DNA from: Pseudoalteromonas luteoviolacea S2607
Lineage (GTDB): Bacteria; Pseudomonadota; Gammaproteobacteria; Enterobacterales; Alteromonadaceae
NCBI RefSeq assembly: GCF_001625575.1
Contig: NZ_AUXV01000020.1
Coordinates: forward strand, 1 to 64,000
Direction of reading: 5' to 3'
DNA: 64,000 bases
Shown: piece after piece, positions 46,392 through 56,167 of the stretch
Position numbering within the stretch: position 1 is the first letter of the stretch
Layout of the letters: every line of letters begins with the position of its first letter
Notes under the pieces: model-generated
Told to the model about the DNA's origin: nothing
The model's database searches: none
Seen by the model: only the letters and a program-made list of their open reading frames with translations
Program-made: the position numbers and the translations under genes

Positions 46392-46991
46392 TTGTTTGAA
46401 AGCATCGCTTTACTGAGTGGATTTATATCTCTAGTTTGGATAACAATCGGCGTCATCGTGGCCGCAAAGTTTTACCCAAACTACTGTCATTATAATCAAT
46501 TTTGCAGCGAACTTGGCGCAGCTGCTAGCCCCACAGAAAAGTTATCCCCACTTATCAATAACTACCCATTGGGCGCGTTGTTTTGTTTATTCGGTTGGTC
46601 CATTACTCAACAGTTTGATGACAGCATACTGTTTTCAGTGGTAGGCTGGTTAATCATTGTTCATGGTGTGGGCACATGGGTAGCTGGTTTTTTCCCCATG
46701 GACAGAGATCCTTACACTAAAACCCCCAGCGTGCACTGCCAAATTCATTCATGGGCAGGATTTATCATGTTGATATCATTATTAATTGCCCCACTATTAG
46801 TGGCATTCAGTCATTTACCCTTTGAATTTCGCATTTTTTCAATTGCCTGTGCCGTTATTGCAGTTTATTTCTTAGTAAAAATGGCGAAATCCTTTAAGCA
46901 ACGACAAAACGTTGGTTTATATCAACGGCTATCCTATTGGGCTAAATTAGTGTGGCTTGCAGGTTTGTCCTTGTTACTTTGGAGTACATAA
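46392..46991 (+). CDS. DUF998-family membrane protein
   Basis: 199 residues from a TTG with GGAG and AAGGA upstream. Six to seven hydrophobic helices. LSGFISLVWITIGVIVA, NQFCSELGAAASP, GVGTWVAGFFPMDRDP and SVHCQIHSWAGF follow the DUF998 pattern, including the conserved MD-D-P and H residues. Function unknown. Confidence 0.8.
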   Translation: MFESIALLSGFISLVWITIGVIVAAKFYPNYCHYNQFCSELGAAASPTEKLSPLINNYPLGALFCLFGWSITQQFDDSILFSVVGWLIIVHGVGTWVAGFFPMDRDPYTKTPSVHCQIHSWAGFIMLISLLIAPLLVAFSHLPFEFRIFSIACAVIAVYFLVKMAKSFKQRQNVGLYQRLSYWAKLVWLAGLSLLLWST

Positions 46992-47046
46992 ACTAGGTCA
47001 ATACAGGACAAGCCACCAGCCCTGTTCATGGGTAAAATGCTATCGA

Positions 47047-47541
47047 CTAAGGGCCTGTAAGTGCTTGCGTCATACGCCCTGCACGAACTGGCTCTGCTCT
47101 ATCAAAGTGTAACTCACGGATCATTTCCATGTCTTGCCATAGCAATTTGTAGCCAGGTGTGAAACGTAACTTGCTCACGCGTCTATGCCACCTTGCTTTT
47201 TCCGTTTCAGTTGCTTTACGTAACACACCAGCCCTACCATACAATCGAATAGCAGGATAGGTACAAAAACCACCTCGACACAAGGACTTTATCCAATACC
47301 AAGGGCTGGAGTTAACAGCCAACACACAAATACGCTCATGCTCTTTAATATTGCGCGGAAGCTGCTGAGTGAACTTTTCAAAATAATACCCTTGCCCCGT
47401 TCCACACAGAATGACTGAACCTATAGGTGTCAAATGCGGCTCACCGTCTGCCGATATACTGGCAATTGAATAATGAAATGAAGAACGAAATGCTTGCTTA
47501 AATAATTGTTTTATTTGCGGCCAATCGGTTTCAATATCCAT
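47047..47541 (-). CDS. Pyridoxamine 5'-phosphate oxidase-like protein
   Basis: 164 residues from the ATG at 47541, which has TAGGA upstream; a longer TTG reading to 47601 is less likely. FHYSIASISADGEPHLTPIGSVILC and ICVLAVNSSPWYWIKSL are typical of flavin-binding split-barrel proteins. Cofactor and substrate are unknown. Confidence 0.75.
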   Translation of the reverse strand: MDIETDWPQIKQLFKQAFRSSFHYSIASISADGEPHLTPIGSVILCGTGQGYYFEKFTQQLPRNIKEHERICVLAVNSSPWYWIKSLCRGGFCTYPAIRLYGRAGVLRKATETEKARWHRRVSKLRFTPGYKLLWQDMEMIRELHFDRAEPVRAGRMTQALTGP

Positions 47542-47623
47542 TTTTGTTCCTAATTTTGAACGCTTAGCCCTATTCTTGACGGAATTGGTAGGTTGAGTCA
47601 AGTATGAATTTATTTATATAAAG

Positions 47624-48178
47624 CTAATTATCGTGCTTTTTTTGCAGTAAATTGGCAGCATAAAATAAAGTGTCCATATAGGGGTCTTTGATAGCGTAGT
47701 ATGCGTCCACATCCTCTTCAAAGCGCTGTGCCAGCTCAGTTTTTATTTGCCCATAAGCCTGTTTTATTAGCTCATTATCACGTAAAAAATCTCTAAATAG
47801 CAGCGGGTAGATCTGGTTTACTCTACCAATTTCTCGAACATGTATGTGCGCTGTACGCGTGCCAGTAGGCTCCCTAAAATAAAGTTTAGATAATTCACTG
47901 TCGTCAGGTTTATAGCCAACCAAGTTATCTCGATTTATGTCTTCCTTAAACTCATAACCTGCCTCCACTAATAGTTCAATAACTTTAGGGTCGTCAAGGG
48001 CCTTTACACTTACCTGAATATCGATAATGTCTTTAGCAGCCAACCCGTGAACAGCAGTAGACCCTATATGATCTATCTGCACCGCTAAAGCGCCTAAAGT
48101 GGTTGTCAGCTGTGACTTGATTGCCTGAAACTCATTAGGCCAATTTGACTGATAATCTACTAATTCAATTTTTGTCAC
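47624..48178 (-). CDS. GrpB-family protein
   Basis: 184 residues, GTG start (ATG one base over is out of frame). VDYQSNWPNEFQAIK, IDHIGSTAVHGLAAKDIIDIQVSV and TAHIHVRE are the hallmarks of the GrpB/UPF0157 family of nucleotidyltransferase-fold proteins. Cytoplasmic; function not firmly known. Confidence 0.9.
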   Translation of the reverse strand: MTKIELVDYQSNWPNEFQAIKSQLTTTLGALAVQIDHIGSTAVHGLAAKDIIDIQVSVKALDDPKVIELLVEAGYEFKEDINRDNLVGYKPDDSELSKLYFREPTGTRTAHIHVREIGRVNQIYPLLFRDFLRDNELIKQAYGQIKTELAQRFEEDVDAYYAIKDPYMDTLFYAANLLQKKHDN

Positions 48179-48244
48179 ATCACGCTCTCAAATTGCTTGA
48201 AATTCGCAGCTGTGCATAATGCACTTCTCTTTTGCTGCCTATTT

Positions 48245-49270
48245 TTACTGCCAATTACATTGTGATACCTTGCCAAACCAGTTGCTTTGAAAGTCTTGGG
48301 GAGATAACAATTTTGGACTTTGAGGTTCAACCCCTAAAATGGGCGCAAGGTGTATATCCACAAGTTGTTTAACTTTACTACTTTCTAACTGTGCATACGA
48401 AGCTTCGAGCTGCGCGAATTGGTTCTTTGACAGTAATGATCCCTGTTTTACCCGATAAGCCGCATAAATCCATGCTAGCAACGCTTTTTTAGATTGGTTT
48501 GGAAAGGCGTCAGTCAATGTTGAGATTGGTCCATACAATCTTTGAAAGTTAATCAGCTCTCCTTTGAGTACAAATATAAAAAGTAGATTTATGCCAGCAG
48601 TTATGTGACCTGATCGCTTGGCAACATTTTGATAGCCCATAAGCGCTAATCTAAATTGTGCTTCCGCTAAATTATAGTCACCTATATCAAGTGCAATCGC
48701 TCCAAGGTTGTTGTTGATTGTCGCCAACATCGATTGGTCTTGTAGTTTAAGTGCAATTTCTTCAGCTTGTTTGTAGAGCTTTGTGGCTTGTTCATGCTTG
48801 CCTAAATGACGAGCCACAAGTGCACGACTATTAATCAACAATAAACGCTGCTTTTCGCCTTGTGCATACTTTAAGGCGCATTTAAGGCTGATATCCGATT
48901 CTTTAAAGTGACCTTTTCGTCTTAGCCATATACCAAGTGCGCTTAAGATTGTTGGCAGCCTTTCATTAAAGTATGGGTGCGAATCATAACTAAAAAGTTG
49001 CCCTAGTGACTGTTCAACCAGACCTAACTGATTCGTTGTCACTGATGCACGGACTCTAATAATGTGCCAGCGTATTTTTAATGCGGTGGGCAATTTATCT
49101 CTCGACTCCATTGAATCAAGTATCAATAAAGTATGCGATGGTTTTACAGATAAGTAATCTTGTGCTTCTTTGAGCAAATCCATTTGCTGCTCAATAGACT
49201 TTGCAGCCATTGTCACAGAAGAATATAACAGCAGAAATAAGAGTGAGGTGACAAATCTTTGCAAAGCCAA
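48245..49270 (-). CDS. Secreted TPR-like protein
   Basis: 341 residues, TTG start. Signal peptide (FVTSLLFLLLYSSVTMAA), then helical repeats such as LLINSRALVARHLGKHEQATKLYKQAEEIALKL and LATINNNLGAIALDIGDYNLAEAQFRLAL. No catalytic motif. Probably periplasmic; may be the sensing half of a signalling protein lacking its output domain, which is speculative. Confidence 0.7.
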   Translation of the reverse strand: MALQRFVTSLLFLLLYSSVTMAAKSIEQQMDLLKEAQDYLSVKPSHTLLILDSMESRDKLPTALKIRWHIIRVRASVTTNQLGLVEQSLGQLFSYDSHPYFNERLPTILSALGIWLRRKGHFKESDISLKCALKYAQGEKQRLLLINSRALVARHLGKHEQATKLYKQAEEIALKLQDQSMLATINNNLGAIALDIGDYNLAEAQFRLALMGYQNVAKRSGHITAGINLLFIFVLKGELINFQRLYGPISTLTDAFPNQSKKALLAWIYAAYRVKQGSLLSKNQFAQLEASYAQLESSKVKQLVDIHLAPILGVEPQSPKLLSPQDFQSNWFGKVSQCNWQ

Positions 49271-49384
49271 GTGCTCGATAATTTCTATATCATTTCACTA
49301 TAGAGGGCATTGTAAAAATAGCCAAAATAGGCACTGCCGATGTGTAAGTAATATCTCATGCCTATTTATATCTTACGATCTTAA

Positions 49385-50236
49385 TTAAGTCGCAAATCCA
49401 TCGGGCATCGTAACTTCTCCGTCATTAACGGCTAACCGCTCAATGACTTCAGACATGCTGCTATATTGCGCTTTGAGTAAGTCATGATCGGCAGCTTCAA
49501 AGCAGTCACCCGTGAACCCAGGGGCCATTGTGCAACCGAATATCGCATATTCGCCACTTTGTACAATTTCTCCGGCTTGCCAAACGCCTGCAGGTATAAG
49601 GTATTGAAGGTGTTGACCAGCAACAAAGTCGGCTCCCATAACAACGGTTTCAACTTGGCCATCTGGATACAACAAGTACAAGTTAAATGCGTCACCTGCG
49701 TAAAAATGCCACACTTCATCATGGCTCAAGCGATGGAAACAAGACACACTTCTTAGCGCGTGGCAGTACATACCAATCATGGCAGTACCTACCGGTTTGT
49801 GACTACTTAATTCAGTTGATGCTCGCCATGTGCTCTTGTAAAGCGTGCCTTCCACAGGCAGTCTTGAAAATCGATAATGCGCTAGCACATCCAGTAAGCG
49901 ATCACTCAAATCCTGATGGGTAAAATGTTGATATTCCAACATATCCACGATGGCATTGGTGTTTAGCTTTCCGTATATGTGAGGAAACAGATTATCATCG
50001 TCTATAGACTCTGAGGGCGCTTCGTATTTTATTTCCGCGGTGACCAACCTTGCGTCTATCACGGCAACACGAACTTGGCTGTGCGACGAAAAGAATTGTT
50101 GGTATACAACACCCACTTGTGAAGCGCAACAAGCATGAATGTAGCCTTCACTCTCTAGTGAAAGGGCACTGTAGTGCGGTAGGTTGAGATCTATTTCACT
50201 CTCTGTGCAAAGTATAAATATAGCGTTAGAGTGCAT
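49385..50236 (-). CDS. DUF952 - cupin_5 fusion protein
   Basis: 283 residues; AGGAG seven bases before the ATG. N-terminal residues 1-110 are DUF952-like (IFILCTESEIDL, EGYIHACCASQV, DARLV, FPHIYGKLNTNAIVDM). Residues 120-270 are a cupin_5 (DUF985) domain: PVEGTLYKSTWRAS, GMYCHALRS, FHRLSHDEVWHFYAGDAFNLYLL, VMGADFVAGQHLQYLIPAGVWQAGE, FGCTMAPGF. Both halves are usually separate proteins. Function unknown. Confidence 0.85.
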   Translation of the reverse strand: MHSNAIFILCTESEIDLNLPHYSALSLESEGYIHACCASQVGVVYQQFFSSHSQVRVAVIDARLVTAEIKYEAPSESIDDDNLFPHIYGKLNTNAIVDMLEYQHFTHQDLSDRLLDVLAHYRFSRLPVEGTLYKSTWRASTELSSHKPVGTAMIGMYCHALRSVSCFHRLSHDEVWHFYAGDAFNLYLLYPDGQVETVVMGADFVAGQHLQYLIPAGVWQAGEIVQSGEYAIFGCTMAPGFTGDCFEAADHDLLKAQYSSMSEVIERLAVNDGEVTMPDGFAT

Positions 50237-50330
50237 TCAATAGCTCCTTAGGAATGGGAAACAGTAAAACTTAGTCATGTTTATTAATCGGCTACTCATG
50301 CTTATTTGCGCACTCGCAGCAAGTATTACC

Positions 50331-51200
50331 CTAACCAATTTCAAAAGATGCAACCCCAAATGTTCTATTCAGTGGCAAACTCGGCATTTCTTTTGTGTAC
50401 ATCCTTGCTGTTTCGAATACAACCGTCATTCCTAGAGACTCTGCCAAATCGACAGCGTTCTGATTGCACTCAGGTACATCTAAGTAAACTTTTTCACATC
50501 CATCATCAGCAATAATTTCAGCTATAAGCGCTGTTACTAATGCTTTGGCACACTGGGTATCTTCGGCATAAAGGGGGCCAATTTTGTAGCCGCTTTGGCA
50601 AGCCCGAATGACGCCGTAGCCCTTTATTTTATTTTCTGAGCTTATTGTTAGTGCATGCGCATTAGCTTGCATCCGCCATTGGCTGTTAAAGCCATCCCTG
50701 TTCGCGGGGAAATACGGCCGCTCGAAGTCTTGAATATGCTGTAAATCAAACTCTGACGATATCAGCATTGATGAGGGCATCGCTTCCAAACAATCAGATG
50801 CAGCGAACTGCCCTTCATATCTAATATTTCTATACGCTAACTCAAAGCCTGACTTACGATAATTATCTTGTTGGTCAACCACCCCATCCAAGCCCACATT
50901 ACAGCTATTCAAGTATGCCATTGCAGCTTGCCAAAGGGCGTAGCCATATCCTTTACCTCGAAATTCAGGCTTCACAATGTAAAAGCCGATAAAACCAAAC
51001 GCTGCACTGTATTTAATTGCTGAAATCACGGCGACAGGCTCTTCATCGATCAACCCTATAAAGAATCCATTGGGGTCCGCAAGATAATAACTCTGAGCAT
51101 CATAGGTACCAGGGTTCCACCCTTCACTCGCAGCCCAGCTCACTGCGAGTTCAACTTCATCTTTTTTCATCGTTCTAATTCGATAGTTTTCCTTGCTCAT
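50331..51200 (-). CDS. GNAT acetyltransferase with C-terminal acetyltransferase-like domain
   Basis: 289 residues. The N-terminal half has the acetyl-CoA motif YIVKPEFRGKGYGYALW; the C-terminal half (YRNIRYEGQ..., SSENKIKGYGVIRACQSGYKIGPLYAED, ALVTALIAE) matches the YitH/acetyltransf_18 arrangement in tandem GNAT proteins. Substrate unknown. Confidence 0.88.
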   Translation of the reverse strand: MSKENYRIRTMKKDEVELAVSWAASEGWNPGTYDAQSYYLADPNGFFIGLIDEEPVAVISAIKYSAAFGFIGFYIVKPEFRGKGYGYALWQAAMAYLNSCNVGLDGVVDQQDNYRKSGFELAYRNIRYEGQFAASDCLEAMPSSMLISSEFDLQHIQDFERPYFPANRDGFNSQWRMQANAHALTISSENKIKGYGVIRACQSGYKIGPLYAEDTQCAKALVTALIAEIIADDGCEKVYLDVPECNQNAVDLAESLGMTVVFETARMYTKEMPSLPLNRTFGVASFEIG

Positions 51201-51317
51201 AGGTCAGGTTCCTGTATTAAAATTACTGACACTGTAACCTATCTTGCCAATGAGTTTAAACTAAACAATCAGATATATGGGCGTGGGCTTATTTCGCTTA
51301 AAACAGCCTTGATTGTT

Positions 51318-51339
51318 AGCAGTAAGCACGCTTACTGCT
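51318..51339 (-). terminator. Hairpin after the lipin-like gene
   Basis: Perfect 9-bp stem AGCAGTAAG / CTTACTGCT with a CACG loop, 13 bases downstream of the stop codon at 51352 on the minus strand. No real T-run follows, so confidence is moderate. Confidence 0.5.
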
Positions 51340-51351
51340 CGCCAAGATACA

Positions 51352-52320
51352 CTATTCACACGCCGCTTCAGGGAATGTATCCACTTGCTCCTGAATGTGT
51401 TGATAATAGTGATTGTTATTAATTGGTGTGGTGCCATAATGGCCGGCATCGCTGCCGATAGTGAAGCTATTTTGTGCGCCCAGCCCTGCTCTAATAAAGG
51501 CTTCAGCGTCAGTTTTGGCATTACCATATGCTCTAACAATATCTAGTCCTTGAGCTTGTAGGTAAGTAATCTCACCGATTTTATATTCCGCGGTGCGAAA
51601 TAGACTGGTTTCATTGCTCAACGACGTTCTCAAAAACCCTTTTGGCAGTCCCATCCAATCCAGCCATTCACGTGTGCCTTTTGCATACCAATATACTCTC
51701 GCGGTGAGATAGACTGGTTGGTAACCTAAGTCTAGGTAGCGACGCACAAGAGCGTATGCGCCCTCTTTTTGATCGGCTCTATCGATGCCTGTGTAGTCAC
51801 CGATTTGCTCTGCATCTGACTCGGTCAAAGTCCCATCAATATCAAATAGCACTGCGGGCGTATTCGGCTGTACGACTGTGATGTAACCCTCTGCGCCAGT
51901 ACCATCTGCTGGAACACCTGCATAGATTCGATACTGTCCTGCATTAAGCCCTGGCAACGACAGTGTAGCTTTTCCATCACTGTTCGTTACTGCATTGGTT
52001 AAAAATCTCCAATCGCTGTCTTGCTGGCCTCGAATGTAAAACTTTACCGTTTCAAATTCGAGATCTTTATGCGCCACCGCTCCATAATCGAACTTTGCAG
52101 TTACTTGGAATGATGCGCCCTCAGCAATGATTTGATCATGTACCATATGAAACTCTGGTAACCATGTAATGAGCTTATTGAATCGATTGCGATAATCCAT
52201 ATGTGGCATGCTTGGTGCCGCTACCTTTGTTTCTAACCACGCGAGATCAGGACACGCTGGCAGCGCACTCGCTGTGCCAGTAAAGCTCGCTGCTAACGCC
52301 ATATAACCAAGTAGTTTCAT
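51352..52320 (-). CDS. Secreted lipin/LNS2-like HAD phosphatase
   Basis: 322 residues from the ATG at 52320 (AGGGG upstream; signal peptide MKLLGYMALAASFTGTASA). Residues 60-165 form a beta-sandwich-like part. Then the HAD motif DIDGTLTESD, LTARVYWYAKGTREWL and GNAKTDAEAFIRAGL, as in LNS2 (Lsb/Ned1/Smp2) domains of phosphatidate phosphatases. The signal peptide implies periplasmic or exported action on a phospholipid or phosphate ester; the substrate is not established. Confidence 0.8.
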   Translation of the reverse strand: MKLLGYMALAASFTGTASALPACPDLAWLETKVAAPSMPHMDYRNRFNKLITWLPEFHMVHDQIIAEGASFQVTAKFDYGAVAHKDLEFETVKFYIRGQQDSDWRFLTNAVTNSDGKATLSLPGLNAGQYRIYAGVPADGTGAEGYITVVQPNTPAVLFDIDGTLTESDAEQIGDYTGIDRADQKEGAYALVRRYLDLGYQPVYLTARVYWYAKGTREWLDWMGLPKGFLRTSLSNETSLFRTAEYKIGEITYLQAQGLDIVRAYGNAKTDAEAFIRAGLGAQNSFTIGSDAGHYGTTPINNNHYYQHIQEQVDTFPEAACE

Positions 52321-52532
52321 TCTTATCCCCTTATTAAAAATTTTCAGAGAGAGTAAATACACTAGATTACAAAATTATTAACAAATATTTTTCTTTTACA
52401 AAATTTTTAAGAAAATTTTTTTAAACCTTGCAATGCAAATGTGTCTCTTTAACTGGAGGATAATGGCAGTATTATCTTGAGATAAACGTTGATTAGGCGT
52501 GTTTAAAGCACTATTGCGCGTATTGCATATGG

Positions 52533-53135
52533 CTATTTACGCGCAATGACCTCTAATTTGCTTTCGGATTCTGGGTATTTCAAATAGCGCCTATGGCCTT
52601 CATACTCTGACGCAATCCAACCGTATTGAGCATGGGAGCGGAATAAATACTCACCACTCAATGTCTTAAAGCGACCAGATACCGAAAGACCTGACAATTT
52701 TAGCTCCAATACCCTACGCTGGCTCTTATCATCATGCAAATAGCCAAAAAGGGCTAAGTTGCCAAGCTTTTCTTTGCGCACACCACTTACCGAAATAATG
52801 TAGCTACGTTGAAGTTGAGGTACATAGAAGGCAATCACATCATGCTTCTTTAACTGCTTAATACGCCTAATATCAAACTCGATGTAAGATTGGCTAATGT
52901 ATTGATGGTTTTTTATAAGGGCTTTTTTCGCATTCGTCGATGCTTTGTTAATTGCGAGGTAGTTTTCTTTAGGTGTTTCAAGTAGCTGTTCTAGTTGCGA
53001 TTTAGGTAACAAAACATCAGGCGATGCCGTGCTCATAGCATAGTATTTCAATCCATTGGCGCATACATCACTAAAGGCACCCCAAATGAGGCATCCTATC
53101 AGCAATAATACTGCACTGGCTATTCCCTTATACAT
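52533..53135 (-). CDS. Hypothetical membrane-anchored protein
   Basis: 200 residues. One N-terminal hydrophobic helix (IASAVLLLIGCLIWGAF), then a soluble part with beta-rich segments (DVIAFYVPQLQRSYIISVSG; FKTLSGEYLFRSHAQYGW). No family recognised. Monocistronic, 195 bases after the dipeptidase gene start. Confidence 0.65.
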   Translation of the reverse strand: MYKGIASAVLLLIGCLIWGAFSDVCANGLKYYAMSTASPDVLLPKSQLEQLLETPKENYLAINKASTNAKKALIKNHQYISQSYIEFDIRRIKQLKKHDVIAFYVPQLQRSYIISVSGVRKEKLGNLALFGYLHDDKSQRRVLELKLSGLSVSGRFKTLSGEYLFRSHAQYGWIASEYEGHRRYLKYPESESKLEVIARK

Positions 53136-53330
53136 ATCACTATTTTAACAATTATAGAATATTTAGGTACAATAAATGGTGTGCTCAAGTTATTCAAGTT
53201 ATTAGTGCCATTTTATAATCACAAAATATTCACATTGATAGTGTGACTTCCGCTTGACTTATGCAACTCAATAACTTGAATAAAAATTTATTCTTTACGT
53301 TTGTTTACAAACTAGCATGCTGTGGAGAGG

Positions 53331-53993
53331 TCACTGTACGGGATGAGTAAAATATTGATCTTTATATGGCTCATTTAACAGCGTGAAATGCCACCACTCC
53401 TCTGTAAGTCCCATGAACCCAGCACTGCTCATGACTTTCGCAAGCAACATACGATTCGCTCGTTGGTGAGCTGAAATGGCTTGGTAGCTCGGCCACGACA
53501 CAGGTGAAAAATAATCCCATCCAGAGCCCATATCTAACTCTTCTTTGGTTGCTAAATCGATTACAGTAACATCTAACGTGCTGCCTCTAGAGTGTCCAGA
53601 CCGTGCGGCAATATAGCCTCTTTGGAATAACTCACTCTTGGGTACGTCGGGATAAAACTTTGCTTTATGTTTTGTATCTTCTAATACTTTAGCCCAACGC
53701 ACAAAGTGATCGACTGCCGACTGAGGTCGATAGCAGTCAAATACTTTTAACCCAAGACCAAACTCACCCAATGCCTGCTGGGCTTTTGCGACACCCATTG
53801 CAGCAGCAGGGCTAAGTAAGCATTTAGGTGCCAAATACCCATCAATACGCCCACCAACAAAGTTGTCGCCTCCGAAGTACCTTATCTCCGTCTCTATACT
53901 TGGTACCTGCGACTTGATATCAATGAACACCGAAGTTGTTGCGTGTACAGAACATGCGCTTATTGCCGCAATGAAACCGAGTACCTTCTTCAT
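53331..53993 (-). CDS. D-alanyl-D-alanine dipeptidase, VanX/DdpX-like
   Basis: 220 residues from the ATG at 53993 (signal peptide MKKVLGFIAAISACSVHA). VIDLxx pattern start (VFIDIKSQVPSIETEIRYFGGDNFVG), FDCYRPQSAV, SGHSRGSTLDVTVID (zinc ligands His and Asp) and EEWWHFTL (catalytic Glu and third ligand His) match VanX-type zinc dipeptidases. Exported, so cell-wall D-Ala-D-Ala recycling is the likely role, not vancomycin resistance. Confidence 0.9.
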   Translation of the reverse strand: MKKVLGFIAAISACSVHATTSVFIDIKSQVPSIETEIRYFGGDNFVGGRIDGYLAPKCLLSPAAAMGVAKAQQALGEFGLGLKVFDCYRPQSAVDHFVRWAKVLEDTKHKAKFYPDVPKSELFQRGYIAARSGHSRGSTLDVTVIDLATKEELDMGSGWDYFSPVSWPSYQAISAHQRANRMLLAKVMSSAGFMGLTEEWWHFTLLNEPYKDQYFTHPVQ

Positions 53994-54271
53994 AACCACA
54001 CCCAAAATCAATTCGCATAAAGAAACTTAGTCTGAGGCTAAATTATGGAATAAGTATGGATGCTTGCAATGCCAATTAGGCCGTTGCAATGTAAGCAGAG
54101 CGCTATCATACCCTGAGTTCTTCCTTAAACTGTATTATACTTAAAATAAGCAAGTACTCGCTTACACTTTTTAACCAGTTCTGTACACTCTTTGACAATA
54201 TTTTGAATATTATGACATAGACTTTTAAATAGACACCTTTGGGATGGAAACATGCTATATGCATATCTTAT

Positions 54272-55051
54272 TCAAGGACGATGCCTTTTTCTCACCGGCA
54301 TACCTTGACTCTGATACAGAGCCGCGGCAATAACTGCAAAAATGATACTAATGAGTGACAAAGCAATAAGATGGAAGAAAATACTATATCCCTGCCCTAA
54401 CCCGACAATTGAAAGCCCAAGTTGGGATAAGTGATAACTGGGTAATATCCAAGCAAACTGCTGCAAAAACTCTGGCATTAAAAAAATAGGTACCCAAAGG
54501 CCTGACAACATTGCCATGGGTAAAAAAACCAAATTAGTTATTGCCATTGCCCCTTTTGCACTAAATTTAAGCCCGATGGCTAAACCCAAAAAGCAAAATG
54601 GAAAAGTACCAGCTAGCCCCAATGCAAGTAACTTTGCCCACGCAAGTAATGATATATGCACTGCACCAGCTAGCCATGCTGTAGAAAAGAGTAACACGGC
54701 AATCAATAAGGTAAATATCAGCGCGCTCAGGCATTTCGCAAACAGGTAGTACAATGGTGGCAGAGGCGATATTAACTTAAGCTCTAACCAGCCACTTTCT
54801 CTTTCCTGCGCCACATTGGCACCAAAACTAAACAATGCAGGTGCCATCAAACCAAAAACGAGGTAGTTAACTAAAGTGTAAATACTTACCTCATCGTTAC
54901 CCTGTTGTTTTCCGTGCATCATAAAAACCCCAAAAAACAAATACAACAGCACCGGAAATACAAGTGTAGGCACAGCAAAGCTAGGCGTTCTCAACCCACA
55001 AAGCAGATCTAGTTTTGCTTCTATAAATAGCGAATTGAACTCTGTTTTCAT
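54272..55051 (-). CDS. ABC-2 type (heme/multidrug exporter-like) permease
   Basis: 259 residues with six membrane helices. PVLLYLFFGVFMM, LVNYLVFGLMAPALFSFGANVAQERESGWLELKLISPLPP is the typical ABC-2 permease segment. The ATG overlaps the end of the ATPase gene (start 55051, ATPase stop 55048), so the two are one exporter. Substrate unknown. Confidence 0.85.
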   Translation of the reverse strand: MKTEFNSLFIEAKLDLLCGLRTPSFAVPTLVFPVLLYLFFGVFMMHGKQQGNDEVSIYTLVNYLVFGLMAPALFSFGANVAQERESGWLELKLISPLPPLYYLFAKCLSALIFTLLIAVLLFSTAWLAGAVHISLLAWAKLLALGLAGTFPFCFLGLAIGLKFSAKGAMAITNLVFLPMAMLSGLWVPIFLMPEFLQQFAWILPSYHLSQLGLSIVGLGQGYSIFFHLIALSLISIIFAVIAAALYQSQGMPVRKRHRP

Positions 55052-55935
55052 GGCAACTTCCCTCTTGTGATATCGATAAAGGCTTGAGTTAAAGACAGTG
55101 GAGTTACCGATAAGTCATGCATTGCCACACTGTGTTGTCGCAACAATGAAATCACTTTTGGGGCATCGTCGGTTGCGATATAAATTTTTTGACCTTCTTT
55201 GTGAACCATAAAATTAGGTAACAAAGATTTTATTTTTACCTCGGACTTGTCACTGAAGAAGCGCAGCTCACTGCGTTGTAAGTGAGACTTAAGCTGACTA
55301 GGCGTACCTTGCGCAACAATCTCTCCGTCTCGCAACACCAACACTTGATCGGTTACTGATTCAACCTCCTGTAAATTATGCGTCGTCAGTATCACAGTGG
55401 TCCCACGCTCTTTTAATTGAACCACCTTTTGCCAGAGGCGCTGTCGCATATGTACGTCCATTGCTAATGTCGGCTCATCTAAAAAAACTAACTTTGGTTG
55501 GCCGATTAAGGCCAACGACAACAGCAAGCGTTGCTTTTCTCCCCCTGATAATTGACCAAAAAAAGTCGTTTTCTGTTTCTCTAATTCAGCAAATTGTAAA
55601 GCCCCTTGCCAACTCATTGGGCTATCGTAATAACTTTGAAATAGGTGAATATATTCAATCACACGAATATTGCTCGGTAATGCTCCAACTTGAAGCATAG
55701 CCCCAACACAGCCTTTTACTGCCTGCGAACCTGGTTTATGGCCTAGTATTGATATTTGCCCTGATAGCGGGCTCAACCGACCCAATAATAATTTTATAAG
55801 GGTTGTTTTCCCCGCACCATTCTCACCCAGTAACGTGTAAATATTGCTTAGTGCCAGCTGGCATGACAGATCTTTAATGACCTCTTTATCCCCATAAGAG
55901 AAGTTAATTTTGTCTAAACTGACTGCCCATTCCAT
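55048..55935 (-). CDS. ABC exporter ATPase
   Basis: 295 residues. Walker A GENGAGKTT, signature LSGGEKQRLLLSLALI, Walker B VFLDEPTLAMD, H-loop LTTHNLQE. A C-terminal extension of about 80 residues follows. Overlaps the downstream permease by four bases. Confidence 0.9.
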   Translation of the reverse strand: MEWAVSLDKINFSYGDKEVIKDLSCQLALSNIYTLLGENGAGKTTLIKLLLGRLSPLSGQISILGHKPGSQAVKGCVGAMLQVGALPSNIRVIEYIHLFQSYYDSPMSWQGALQFAELEKQKTTFFGQLSGGEKQRLLLSLALIGQPKLVFLDEPTLAMDVHMRQRLWQKVVQLKERGTTVILTTHNLQEVESVTDQVLVLRDGEIVAQGTPSQLKSHLQRSELRFFSDKSEVKIKSLLPNFMVHKEGQKIYIATDDAPKVISLLRQHSVAMHDLSVTPLSLTQAFIDITRGKLP

Positions 55936-56167
55936 TTAACTCTCACCGCCCTTTTAATAAGTAACCACTGCATTGAAAGATTTAAAGTATGTAACAAGGA
56001 AAGTGTGTTATTGAGTGAGTTATGTCACAAAAAGATATGACTATTGTCAGTAAATTCGAGTGCGAGCCAAAGTAGTTTATTGCTGGTGTGCACACAGCTG
56101 ACAGCATAAACTACCCAAATTGGCGCTAAGACGGAGATTATTGATTGTTTGATCACATTAAAGTGCC

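Noticed and set aside
53331..53993. Vancomycin-resistance function for the VanX-like gene
   Set aside because: It has a signal peptide and no VanH/VanA neighbours; a chromosomal cell-wall dipeptidase is more likely.
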